Source: Pseudomonas sp. UBA2684
Lineage (GTDB): Bacteria > Pseudomonadota > Gammaproteobacteria > Pseudomonadales > Pseudomonadaceae
Reading direction: 5' to 3'
Length of the DNA stretch: 64,000 bases
Assembly (NCBI GenBank): GCA_002354655.1
Contig: DELY01000048.1
Span: 154,701 to 218,700 of the forward strand
Below the pieces are notes generated by a model. The model saw only the letters and a list, made by a program, of their open reading frames with translations. It was not told where the DNA came from and did no database searches. How positions within the stretch are numbered: position 1 is the stretch's first letter; every line of letters begins with the position of its first letter. The position numbers were made by a program, and so were the translations under genes. Positions 54,874-62,961 of the stretch are shown here, in pieces.

Positions 54874-54881
54874 TGTCGACA
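54874..54881. promoter_or_regulatory. Putative GntR operator upstream of the prp operon
   Basis: TGTCGACA is a perfect palindrome inside CACTGTCGACAATC, 75 bases before the regulator start. A related sequence TTGTCAACA lies at 54800-54808, directly at the start codon. Two similar short palindromes flanking the promoter zone fit an FCD-type GntR autorepressor. Confidence 0.45.
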
Positions 54882-54944
54882 ATCTACTAAGGGACTCTCT
54901 CGAACCAATCTGCTGACCTTACTTACAGAAACGCCCATAAGCGT

Positions 54945-54975
54945 CTGTCACAGCAGAAAAACCCCATGTTAGAAT
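54945..54975 (+). promoter_or_regulatory. Possible sigma70 promoter of the retropepsin/transglutaminase/ATP-grasp operon
   Basis: TGTCAC near 54946 as a weak -35 and TAGAAT at 54970-54975 as -10, about 18 bases apart, 130 bases before the first start codon. The rest of the gap up to 55104 is GC-rich leader without a gene. Confidence 0.4.
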
Positions 54976-55104
54976 GCCGGCCACTTATACCTGGCCGAGC
55001 AGTTTCACCCTGCCTGCTAGACTCCACGCCAGGTGCAGCAGGCCCTTACGCCCCGCCCGCTGGTCTTTTCGATCCAACGATTGCGATACATCACATTAGG
55101 ACTT

Positions 55105-55641
55105 ATGAGACTCAAGCCCTTCGCTCTGCTGCTTTGCCTCGTTTTTTTACCCGGCTTGAGTCTCGCCGCGGATAAGACTGTCTACGGCCTCAATGAATAC
55201 GTCCGGTTGAATAATCTCGACCTGGAAGTGGCCGCCAAACTGGATACCGGTGCCAAGACGGCATCGCTCAGCGCCCGTGATATCAAACGTTTCAAGCGTG
55301 ACGGCGAAACCTGGGTGCGTTTCTATCTGGCCATCGACGGCACCCATGCACACCCCATCGAGCGCCCTCTGGCACGGATCAGCAAGATCAAACGACGCGC
55401 TGGCGACTATGATCCAGAGGAAGAAAAAACCTATACCGCGCGCCCGGTAATCGAAATGGATATTTGCATGGGCCAAGCCCTGCGCAAGATTGAAGTGAAC
55501 TTGACCGACCGTAGTGCATTCCAATACCCGCTGTTGATTGGCTCCGAAGCGCTCAAACGCTTCAGTGCCCTGGTCGATCCAAGCCTTAAATACGCAGCAG
55601 GGAAACCTGGCTGTGCCACCGACGCAAACCCTGGCGAGTAA
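55105..55641 (+). CDS. Retropepsin-like protein of the 'ATP-dependent zinc protease' family
   Basis: 178 residues. Sec signal peptide MRLKPFALLLCLVFLPGLSLA, so periplasmic. The remainder is a small beta fold with the aspartyl-protease-like motif Asp47-Thr48-Gly49-Ala50 in AAKLDTGAKTASLSA. Databases often call the family a zinc protease, but no HExxH-type site is visible; the D-T-G-A motif points to a retropepsin fold. ATG at 55105 has AGGA upstream. It is the first of three tightly packed genes (gaps of five and four bases) with a transglutaminase-like membrane protein and an ATP-grasp ligase. Substrate is unknown. Confidence 0.82.
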   Translation: MRLKPFALLLCLVFLPGLSLAADKTVYGLNEYVRLNNLDLEVAAKLDTGAKTASLSARDIKRFKRDGETWVRFYLAIDGTHAHPIERPLARISKIKRRAGDYDPEEEKTYTARPVIEMDICMGQALRKIEVNLTDRSAFQYPLLIGSEALKRFSALVDPSLKYAAGKPGCATDANPGE

Positions 55642-55646
55642 TTCCC

Positions 55647-57173
55647 ATGCGCTCTCTTAACCTGCATCTGAAAGTCCTGATCACGCTACTGGTGAGCCTG
55701 GGCATTCTGATTACGGCCTACCAAATTTTCATTCTCGGCATCCCGGTGACCGAAGATGAAACAGACGACCTGTGGAATATCGATGCCAGAGTCGAGTTCC
55801 AGGCCAGCCCACGCGAGCCGGTCAAACTGCAGATGTTCGTACCACCGCTGAACCAGGACTACGTCAGCCTGAATGAGAGCTTTATCTCGAATAACTACGG
55901 CGTGAGCATCAACCGCGCCGACGGCAACCGCAAAGTTACCTGGTCGGCACGGCGCGCCAGCGGCAAGCAAACTCTCTATTACCGCCTGGTGCTGACCAAG
56001 CGCTACAGCGGTGAGCAGGCCAAGGCCAAGGGGCCGATCTTCCGCGACAGCATCCCGGTAGAAGGCGCGGAGAAGATTGCCGCCGAAGCCCTGCTCGCGC
56101 CGATCCGCCAACACTCGGCGGACGTCGAGACGTTCATCAGCGAAACCGTCAAGCGGGTCAACAACGCAGGCGACGATAACGTCAAGCTGCTGCTCGGCGG
56201 CGATGCCTCGACGCCGAATAAAGCCAAGGCCATCGAGCTGCTGCTGTCCATCGCCCACGTACCGATGGAGCGCGTGCACACCATCCGCCTGGCGGCCGAA
56301 ATTCAGCAGAGCCCGGAACTGTGGCTACGCAGTTTCAACGGCGAAAAATGGCTGTACTTCAACCCGGAAACCGGCGAACAAGGCCTGCCTGCCGACCGCC
56401 TGGTCTGGTGGATCGGCGACGACAGCCTGGTCAACCTCGAAGGCGGCAAGCAGGCGCAAGTCAGCTTCAGTCTGAACAACAGCGAAATGAACGCCATTCG
56501 CCTGGCCAAGCTGACCGACGAAAACACCGACGCCGATTTCCTCGAGTACTCGCTGTACGGCCTGCCGCTGCAAACCCAGCAGACCTTCATGATCATGGTG
56601 GTGATCCCCATCGGTGTGCTGGTGATCCTGATCCTGCGCAACCTCGGCGGCCTGCAAACGCTCGGTACCTTTACCCCGGTACTGATCGCCCTGGCCTTCC
56701 GCGAAACCCAGCTGGGCTTCGGCATCATCCTGTTCACCGTGATCACCGCGCTGGGCCTATCGCTGCGCTCCTACCTCGAACACCTGAAGTTGCAAATGCT
56801 GCCACGGCTATCGGTGGTGTTGACCTTCGTCGTGGTGCTGATTGCCGCAATCAGCCTGTTCAGCCACAAGCTGGGCCTGGAGCGCGGGTTGTCGGTGGCG
56901 CTGTTCCCGATGGTGATTCTGACCATGACCATCGAACGCCTGTCGATCACCTGGGAAGAACGTGGTGGCGGTCATGCTTTTAAAGTGGCCATCGGCACCC
57001 TGTTCGCCGCGACCCTGGCGCACTTGCTGATGAGCGTGCCGGAGCTGATTTACTTCGTCTTCACCTTCCCGGCGGTGCTGATGATTCTGGTGGGCTTCAT
57101 GCTGGCGATGGGTCGCTACCGCGGCTACCGCCTGACCGAGCTGTTCCGCTTCAAAGCCTTCCTCAAGGACTAA
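55647..57173 (+). CDS. Inactive transglutaminase fused to seven transmembrane helices
   Basis: 508 residues. One N-terminal TM helix (about 8-30), a periplasmic region to about residue 310, then a C-terminal block of about seven TM helices (from TFMIMVVIPIGVLVILIL onward). The periplasmic part ends in a transglutaminase-like segment (IELLLSIAHVPMERVHTI...GEKWLYFNPETGEQG) in which the Cys and His of active enzymes are missing, so it probably binds rather than cleaves or crosslinks peptides. It lies between a retropepsin-like gene and an ATP-grasp gene. Function is unknown. Confidence 0.85.
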   Translation: MRSLNLHLKVLITLLVSLGILITAYQIFILGIPVTEDETDDLWNIDARVEFQASPREPVKLQMFVPPLNQDYVSLNESFISNNYGVSINRADGNRKVTWSARRASGKQTLYYRLVLTKRYSGEQAKAKGPIFRDSIPVEGAEKIAAEALLAPIRQHSADVETFISETVKRVNNAGDDNVKLLLGGDASTPNKAKAIELLLSIAHVPMERVHTIRLAAEIQQSPELWLRSFNGEKWLYFNPETGEQGLPADRLVWWIGDDSLVNLEGGKQAQVSFSLNNSEMNAIRLAKLTDENTDADFLEYSLYGLPLQTQQTFMIMVVIPIGVLVILILRNLGGLQTLGTFTPVLIALAFRETQLGFGIILFTVITALGLSLRSYLEHLKLQMLPRLSVVLTFVVVLIAAISLFSHKLGLERGLSVALFPMVILTMTIERLSITWEERGGGHAFKVAIGTLFAATLAHLLMSVPELIYFVFTFPAVLMILVGFMLAMGRYRGYRLTELFRFKAFLKD

Positions 57174-57177
57174 TGCC

Positions 57178-58164
57178 ATGTTCGGTCTGATCAAGACGTG
57201 GAAGGCCCTTGAAGCCAAAGGCATCATGGGCATCAATCGGCGTAACGCGGACTACGTGCTGAAGTACAACAAACGGCACCTGTACCCGATCGTCGACGAC
57301 AAGATCATCACCAAGGAGCGCGCCATCCAAGCCGGTATCCATGTACCGGAAATGTATGGCGTGATCTCCACCGAGAAGGAAATCGAAAAGCTCAACGAGA
57401 TCATCGGCGGGCGTACCGATTTCGTCGTCAAGCCGGCACAGGGCGCCGGCGGCGACGGCATTCTGGTGATCGCCGACCGTTTCGAGGATCGCTACAAAAC
57501 CGTCTCGGGCAAGATCATCAGTCACGAGGAAATCGAGCATCAGATTTCCAGCATTCTCACCGGCCTCTACTCACTTGGCGGCCACCGTGATCGTGCATTG
57601 ATCGAGTACCGGGTCACCCCCGATCAGATTTTCAAAAGCATCAGTTACGAAGGCGTGCCGGACATCCGCATCATCGTGCTGATGGGCTACCCGGTGATGG
57701 CCATGCTGCGCCTGCCGACCCGTCAATCCGGCGGCAAGGCCAACCTGCACCAGGGCGCCATCGGCGTCGGTGTCGACCTGGCCACCGGGGTGACCCTGCG
57801 CGGCACCTGGCTGAACAACAAGATCAGCAAGCACCCGGACACCACCAACGCGGTGGATGGCGTGCAGTTGCCGAACTGGGATGGTTTCATGAGGTTGGCG
57901 GCCGGCTGCTATGAGTTGTGCGGCCTGGGCTATATCGGTGTGGACATGGTGCTCGACCAGGATAAAGGCCCGTTGATTCTCGAACTCAACGCCCGCCCCG
58001 GGTTGAACATCCAGATCGCCAACGACTGCGGCCTCACCCATCGCGCCCACGCAGTGGAAGCGCGCCTGGCGGACCTGCGTGCAAAAGGCATCGAGGAAAC
58101 CGCAGAAGAGCGCATGCGCTTCTCCCAGGAGCTGTTCGGCCACGTGCCAGTCGCACCAATCTGA
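57178..58164 (+). CDS. Alpha-L-glutamate ligase-like ATP-grasp protein
   Basis: 328-residue cytoplasmic ATP-grasp enzyme related to RimK. The nucleotide loop is FVVKPAQGAGGDGILVI (about 82-98), and the Mg2+ ligands lie in LILELNARPGLNIQIAN. A conserved N-terminal block (GIMGINRRNADYVLKYN) is particular to this subgroup. It should form an amide bond between an amino acid and an acceptor carboxylate; acceptor and donor are unknown. It begins four bases after the membrane protein gene and is followed by a strong terminator, closing a three-gene operon. Confidence 0.88.
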   Translation: MFGLIKTWKALEAKGIMGINRRNADYVLKYNKRHLYPIVDDKIITKERAIQAGIHVPEMYGVISTEKEIEKLNEIIGGRTDFVVKPAQGAGGDGILVIADRFEDRYKTVSGKIISHEEIEHQISSILTGLYSLGGHRDRALIEYRVTPDQIFKSISYEGVPDIRIIVLMGYPVMAMLRLPTRQSGGKANLHQGAIGVGVDLATGVTLRGTWLNNKISKHPDTTNAVDGVQLPNWDGFMRLAAGCYELCGLGYIGVDMVLDQDKGPLILELNARPGLNIQIANDCGLTHRAHAVEARLADLRAKGIEETAEERMRFSQELFGHVPVAPI

Positions 58165-58179
58165 GCGCATCGCGTCCAC

Positions 58180-58211
58180 TAAAAAGCCCGGCCAAGTGCC
58201 GGGCTTTTTAG
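58180..58211. terminator. Terminator between the ATP-grasp gene and filE
   Basis: TAAAAAGCCCGGC-caagt-GCCGGGCTTTTTA hairpin, usable from both strands, between convergent operons. Confidence 0.92.
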
Positions 58212-58255
58212 TCACAGCCGTTCTGGCTGCTCGGGCGGGCCAGCGACACAGGCCG

Positions 58256-59410
58256 CTAGCGCACGATAGCCAGCTCGAACGCCCCCTCATCGCTGTGGGC
58301 GTGGGTCTGCATCCCGGCCTCATCAACCGCCAGGCCCTGCAACGGGCGCTTGAACGGTTTGTTGTCCAGCGTCTGCAAGTGACGATCCTCATCGGTGGTC
58401 AGCAGCAATACATAGCGCTCCCCCGCAGCCGCCTTGACCGGTACCACACCCTCGATAAAGGCATAGCGGTACCAGGTCTCGGCATGTAACTGGTAGACCG
58501 CATCGCTGACCAAGCGCGTCGGGCGCTTGGCCTCGTCGAGAAACAGCAAAGAGGGATACACCACCTGCTTATTGGCAAAGCTGCGCACGCGCAAGCCATA
58601 GGTGCCTTGCGCACGTGGCAGTTTGAGCGCCGCGTAATAACTGCGGCCCATGGGGAAGTCCAGGCTCGGGGAAAACCGACTCAACTCTTCATAGCGCGGC
58701 TCATCGGCAGACAGGTCGGTAAACGCCTCGTCGGTCAGCTGTGCGCAGCAACGCTCGAGCAACGCCTGATGCAGTGCCCCACCAGGTTTTTCACTGCCCG
58801 CCAACAAGGCCTGCATCGCAGCCGTCGGCTGGCCATCGAGCCCCGGCAACCGCTCGGGCTTATTGGCGAATTCGACCTGACGACCTTCGCTGAAACTGAT
58901 CGGCTGACTCGCCGTCCCCCGCGATGGGCCTTGCCCCGCGGCGGGCACACTGGAGTTGCGCATGCGCCCCTGCTCATCGACCCAGGTGAAATATTGCCCA
59001 CCTTGCTCGCTGCGCGCATACCCCCGCCCTTCCAGCACGTCAGAATCGATGTAATCGCTGGAACGCTCACCGCTGGCCAACAACACTTCATTCCCGCCGG
59101 CCTGCTGCTGGCTACCGGCATAGAAGCTGTTTTGCAGGTTGCCGCCAGCATCGACCCAGGTGAAATAGCGGCGCTTGCTCTCGCCGCGATTCGGCGCGCC
59201 GGGCCAGCCTCCCGCACTCGCATCACGCATGCGCGCCTGGTCGCTGAGGGTGATGCGCTGCGCCGCCTGGCGTTGTTGTGCGCTGTAACGGCTGTCGACA
59301 AAGGTGTTGTGCACCCGACCGAGATCGTCGACCCAGGTCAGGTAGCGCCCGCTCGCAACCGCCACAGAGGCCACACAACTGAGGCCGAGGAACAGCAGTA
59401 GGTTACGCAT
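58256..59410 (-). CDS. filE: FilE-like periplasmic protein with triplicated YFTWVD motif and MalM-like C-terminus
   Basis: 384 residues. Signal peptide MRNLLLFLGLSCVASVAVAS. Three copies of a short DUF4124-like motif, Y-[FL]-T-W-V-D-x2-G-x3-N, occur at about 23-35, 82-94 and 140-152, separated by low-complexity linkers. The C-terminal half (SFANKQVVYPSLLFLDEAKRP, TWYRYAFIEGV, RYVLLLTTDED) resembles MalM, a periplasmic maltose-operon protein. ATG at 59410. It is the last gene of the cluster, 17 bases after filD. The symbol is by position and similarity to Acinetobacter fil genes from memory; the pilus label attached to that family is not supported by any pilus-type motif here. Confidence 0.75.
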   Translation of the reverse strand: MRNLLLFLGLSCVASVAVASGRYLTWVDDLGRVHNTFVDSRYSAQQRQAAQRITLSDQARMRDASAGGWPGAPNRGESKRRYFTWVDAGGNLQNSFYAGSQQQAGGNEVLLASGERSSDYIDSDVLEGRGYARSEQGGQYFTWVDEQGRMRNSSVPAAGQGPSRGTASQPISFSEGRQVEFANKPERLPGLDGQPTAAMQALLAGSEKPGGALHQALLERCCAQLTDEAFTDLSADEPRYEELSRFSPSLDFPMGRSYYAALKLPRAQGTYGLRVRSFANKQVVYPSLLFLDEAKRPTRLVSDAVYQLHAETWYRYAFIEGVVPVKAAAGERYVLLLTTDEDRHLQTLDNKPFKRPLQGLAVDEAGMQTHAHSDEGAFELAIVR

Positions 59411-59427
59411 AACGGGCTCCCCTTCTC

Positions 59428-61020
59428 CTAGAATGTGGTGCGGTACGTCAGGGCAAACACATAGGCTTTGACGGTGGTTTTTATATCGAGGTCGGCGTAC
59501 GGGTTGTACACCATGCTGTCGATGGTCGAACAGTTGGTGTTGCAACTGGAGCGCGCGGGAATGTCCTGCTTGCTCACCAGGTAGTTGAAACCGATATCGA
59601 TCACCGTGTCTTTATCCCATTGGTAGCCGGCGCCCAAGCCATATAGTTGCGCATCGCCAAGCGGCGCCAGCACGTCGGCCTTGTCGCCAGGGATGGCCGA
59701 AGGACGTGGCTCATAACCCGCGCGCAGGCTCAGGCGGTCGTTGACCTGGTACTCGACGCCCAGCGCCCAACTCCACACCGACTCATAGCCGCGATCGAGA
59801 ATGATGCTGGTTGCGGTGGCATTTTCCGGGGAAAAAATACTGGCGATGGTCAGCACGTCCAACTGGCGGTCGAACTCCAGCTCGAACGAGTCCCAGGCCG
59901 CATAGTCGGTCCATTTCACATCGAGGTTGATCTGCCACTGCGGGTGCGGCTTGAGCTTGATGCCCGTGGCGAAATGCGCCGGGTAGGTCATGTCCAGCGA
60001 GACATTACCCTGCTCTTTGTCGAACACTCCATCGGGAGTGATGCTGTTGAAGATCGCACCGATCAGCGAGCTGTCCAGCCCCTGCCAGAAACCCTGCCAG
60101 TCTTGGGAGTAGTCCACCGTGTACTTGCCTTGCAGGCGCATCTTGGCTTCGCTCTGGTACACCGCGCCAAGCGCGAACCAGTCGTTCGGCTCCCAGAGAA
60201 AGCCGACGTTCCAGGTGGGCGACAAGCTTTGCTGCATGTCGATATCGATGTTGGCAATATCGGTGAACGGTCCCAGGTCGCCGCCGCACAGGTTGAGCAG
60301 CACCTCGAAGGGGTTACCGTCGACGGTGCACAGCGCCTCCTGGGCCGCACCGGTCAGCCCCGTCAGCACGCCCGGCGCGCGAAAATCCTGGTTGAGCGCC
60401 ATGGCTTGGTGGGAGAAGCCGATCGACAAGCCGACCGAGAGCTGATCGTTGACCTGATAGGCCACCGAGGGTGAAAAATAGGTCAGGCGCTGCAGCACCA
60501 GCTCCTTGCCCTGGTAGCGCGCTGGGTCGTCGTCCTCGCGGGAGAAACCTAATGCCTGCGGGGTATAGACGTTGGTGGCGAAAGTGAATTTCGAGCCCGG
60601 CGGGTTGATCGACACGCCCGCCAGCGGTGCAAACAGCACCGGCACTTCCGTCGCCCCGCCGATGCCCGGCAAGTACATCGCCGAGGCGGTGGTGCGGCTG
60701 GAGGAATTGGCCACCGAGTCATCGTTCAGGCCAAAAAAATTGCTGCCGTAGTCGTCAGGCGCATCGAAGTCGGCGCGGATATCCATGATCCCGGTGATGA
60801 ATTTGATCGTGCTTTGCCGGCCTTTGAGCTTGGTCAGCGCCGCCGGGTTGTAGTGCACCGCGTCGATCCCGCTGAAGTCCGCAGTAATCGCATTGCCCAT
60901 GGCCATGGCTTTCGGGCTGCCTATGGTCAGGTTTTGCGCCAGCTGCGCCTGCGCGGCGCCTGCCCAGAGCAAAACGATCCCGGTAATCGCCCGTGCCAGC
61001 GGCGAAATATGCATCGTCAT
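59428..61020 (-). CDS. filD: FadL/OmpP1-family outer-membrane protein (FilD-like)
   Basis: 530 residues. Signal peptide ends at AGAAQA. The mature protein starts QLAQNLTIGSPKAMAMGNA and has the FadL-type IDAVHYNPAALTKLKG near 52-68, followed by alternating beta strands and a terminal aromatic (ALTYRTTF), so a 14-stranded barrel is expected. FadL-family proteins admit hydrophobic compounds; here a role in export or assembly with its cluster partners is equally possible. Cysteines near the C-terminus (SSCNTNCSTID) may form a loop disulfide. It begins 18 bases after filC. Confidence 0.82.
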   Translation of the reverse strand: MTMHISPLARAITGIVLLWAGAAQAQLAQNLTIGSPKAMAMGNAITADFSGIDAVHYNPAALTKLKGRQSTIKFITGIMDIRADFDAPDDYGSNFFGLNDDSVANSSSRTTASAMYLPGIGGATEVPVLFAPLAGVSINPPGSKFTFATNVYTPQALGFSREDDDPARYQGKELVLQRLTYFSPSVAYQVNDQLSVGLSIGFSHQAMALNQDFRAPGVLTGLTGAAQEALCTVDGNPFEVLLNLCGGDLGPFTDIANIDIDMQQSLSPTWNVGFLWEPNDWFALGAVYQSEAKMRLQGKYTVDYSQDWQGFWQGLDSSLIGAIFNSITPDGVFDKEQGNVSLDMTYPAHFATGIKLKPHPQWQINLDVKWTDYAAWDSFELEFDRQLDVLTIASIFSPENATATSIILDRGYESVWSWALGVEYQVNDRLSLRAGYEPRPSAIPGDKADVLAPLGDAQLYGLGAGYQWDKDTVIDIGFNYLVSKQDIPARSSCNTNCSTIDSMVYNPYADLDIKTTVKAYVFALTYRTTF

Positions 61021-61038
61021 AAGGTTTTCGCTCGCCGC

Positions 61039-62043
61039 TTATTCAGCCTTCAGGCCTTTGATATCCAAGGGCATGGACAGCCCCAGCAATACATCCGGCG
61101 AGTCTTCGGTCATGCCGAATCCGGCATTCACGTTGATGATGTAATCCGGCGACGTACGCAGCCCCAGCGAGAAGTTCATCACCGCACTGGTCTGCTCGGT
61201 GCCTTCCAAACTGCCATCGGCAAAGGTGAAGGTCGGCGCCAGGTTATGCGACATCTGGTAGGAGGCTGCCAGCGACACGTCATAGGACAAGGCATAGGCG
61301 AAGCCCATGCTGAACGACAGAGCCGAGCCCGGCTCGACCTCTTGCAACAAGCGACCGCCGCGCACCTGATTGATCGTGGTGACCGGCAGGTTGTAGGTGT
61401 AACCGAGTGAGCCGAACAGCACGACCGGGTCGATCACATAGGACAGGTTGGCGCCAAAACCGAGACTGTAGTAGCCGCTGCCGGTGGCCAGATCGCTCTG
61501 CGTATTGATGTCGTACGGGCTTTCGCCGGTGGGTAGACCGAGGCTGGCGTAGAGCGTGGTAACCGGCTTGCCGCGCAACGAGGTCCACGGCTGCCAACGC
61601 AGGCTCGCGGACACATCGCCCAGGCTGTAGGCGTTGAGGTCACGCTCGGTGTCGTACTTGGCAATGAACGGCAGACGTACGCTGAAGGTCAGGTTGTCCC
61701 ACACGCCGTAATCGAAGGTGAAGGAGTTGGTGAAGGTGTGCTGCGCCTCGCTTTGCCCCACCACGCTGAACACATTGTTGCCCGTGCGCACCGTCTCGAT
61801 CAGGGTGTCGCGCACCAACGAATAATCGAAGCCGTAGGTCAACGTCCGCTCGCCCTTCTTGAGCAAGGTGTAGCTTTTCTCGGCGGCCTGAAACACCTCT
61901 TCCAGCGCCTTAGCGCTGTCGGCGTCGTCTTCCTGTTTGCTCAACGCATCGCGGGCTTGATCGACCGAAGCCTCATCAGCCAGTAGCGGCGCACTGACGA
62001 CCCACGTCAGCATGGCGAGCCACGCACACCCCGAAACCCTCAT
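61039..62043 (-). CDS. filC: Outer-membrane beta-barrel 'transporter' protein (FilC-like)
   Basis: 334 residues. Signal peptide MRVSGCAWLAMLTWVVSAPLLA, then an acidic helical segment (DEASVDQARDALSKQEDDAD, EEVFQAAEKSYTLLKKGE) likely to form a periplasmic coiled coil. From residue 70 on the sequence is alternating beta strand (TYGFDYSLVRDTLIETV, FTFDYGVWDNLTFSVRLPF and others) consistent with a 12-stranded barrel of the phenol-degradation/MetA-like type. It is part of the filB-C-D-E gene string. Function is unknown. Confidence 0.75.
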   Translation of the reverse strand: MRVSGCAWLAMLTWVVSAPLLADEASVDQARDALSKQEDDADSAKALEEVFQAAEKSYTLLKKGERTLTYGFDYSLVRDTLIETVRTGNNVFSVVGQSEAQHTFTNSFTFDYGVWDNLTFSVRLPFIAKYDTERDLNAYSLGDVSASLRWQPWTSLRGKPVTTLYASLGLPTGESPYDINTQSDLATGSGYYSLGFGANLSYVIDPVVLFGSLGYTYNLPVTTINQVRGGRLLQEVEPGSALSFSMGFAYALSYDVSLAASYQMSHNLAPTFTFADGSLEGTEQTSAVMNFSLGLRTSPDYIINVNAGFGMTEDSPDVLLGLSMPLDIKGLKAE

Positions 62044-62111
62044 GGCACTGCCCCCAGATAGTTATTGTTATGCCGGGCAATTACTTGCGGCAAAGCGACT
62101 TCTATGCGTCG

Positions 62112-62873
62112 TCATTTACGGCGGATGTAACGAATATCGCCGCCGGAACCCAGCTCAGTGGCCTGGTTCTCGGTGAATTTGGTAATTTGTGGAAACTCGC
62201 GAAACGCCAGCAAGCTGATGGTGCGGTCATCGATGATGCGCAAATCGCGCTCGCTCAAGGCCAGGGCGTTCGGTGGTTCCTGGCCATTGGGGAAAATCAC
62301 GAACAGCACGTTCTGATCCCAGATTTCCTCGAAGCGGCTACGGGTGAAACTGATATTGCCCAGTGCTGGATCGGCGACGAACACGTGGTCGTTGTAGACA
62401 TCGCGCACCACCACGAAGTGCTTGAAGCCGGCGTACTCGATCGGCACGATCGCGGGATGCTCCAGCTCATCCAAGTCGGCAAATGCCGCGCGAAAACCAC
62501 CACTCTTGTAGCCCAACGCAGTGACGAAACGCTTCATGTCGAGCAATGAAAAACCGCGCCGCTCGACGATCTTGTCGGCCTCGCCAAAACGCAGCAGGCC
62601 TTCCATCACCTGGCGTTCCTCCAGATTGCGACCGAGGAAGTAGTCCAACAGGGTGGTCAGCGCAGCCGAACCGCAGCTGTAGTCGTAGGCCTGGCGAATG
62701 ACGTTGCGAAATTGCAGCTGATTCATCGGCTCCAACGTCACCGACTCACGCAATGGCCCGTTCGGCGCCAGCGCCTGGGTGAGGTTGACCGTACCCTGCG
62801 GCTGCGGCTTGGTGTCCACCGCCTCGGTAAAGCCCCACATGCCGATCAGGCTGCCCAGCAAAATCTCGACCAT
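62112..62873 (-). CDS. filB: C39-family cysteine peptidase (FilB-like)
   Basis: 253 residues. A short hydrophobic N-terminus (VEILLGSLIGMWGFTEA) suggests export. The peptidase C39 core has Gln61 (oxyanion), Cys67 in YDYSCGSAALTTLLDYFLG, His152 in GFKHFVVV and Asp168 in FVADPALG, a complete catalytic set. C39 enzymes cleave double-glycine leaders; here the domain is free-standing, without an ABC transporter. I start at the ATG at 62873; an in-frame GTG at 62897 is the alternative. FilA, encoded just upstream, carries a matching leader-like motif and is the obvious candidate substrate. Confidence 0.82.
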   Translation of the reverse strand: MVEILLGSLIGMWGFTEAVDTKPQPQGTVNLTQALAPNGPLRESVTLEPMNQLQFRNVIRQAYDYSCGSAALTTLLDYFLGRNLEERQVMEGLLRFGEADKIVERRGFSLLDMKRFVTALGYKSGGFRAAFADLDELEHPAIVPIEYAGFKHFVVVRDVYNDHVFVADPALGNISFTRSRFEEIWDQNVLFVIFPNGQEPPNALALSERDLRIIDDRTISLLAFREFPQITKFTENQATELGSGGDIRYIRRK

Positions 62874-62903
62874 TCGCCCAACGCACTCCCCACACACAAG
62901 AGA

Positions 62904-62935
62904 AAAGTCTTACCGGCCGAGGCCGATAAGACTTT
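62904..62935 (-). terminator. Hairpin between filA and filB (probable partial terminator)
   Basis: AAAGTCTTA and TAAGACTTT are perfect 9-bp arms around an inner CGGCC/GGCCG pairing; on the minus strand the stem is followed by TCTCTT. It lies after the filA stop and before filB, so it could terminate most transcripts after filA. Confidence 0.65.
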
Positions 62936-62961
62936 GGCAAAACTAGACCCGCTGAGTGAAC

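Noticed and set aside
55105..55641. Zinc-dependent protease annotation for the first gene of the triad
   Set aside because: No zinc-protease HExxH or similar ligand set is visible; the DTGA motif fits a retropepsin-like fold better.
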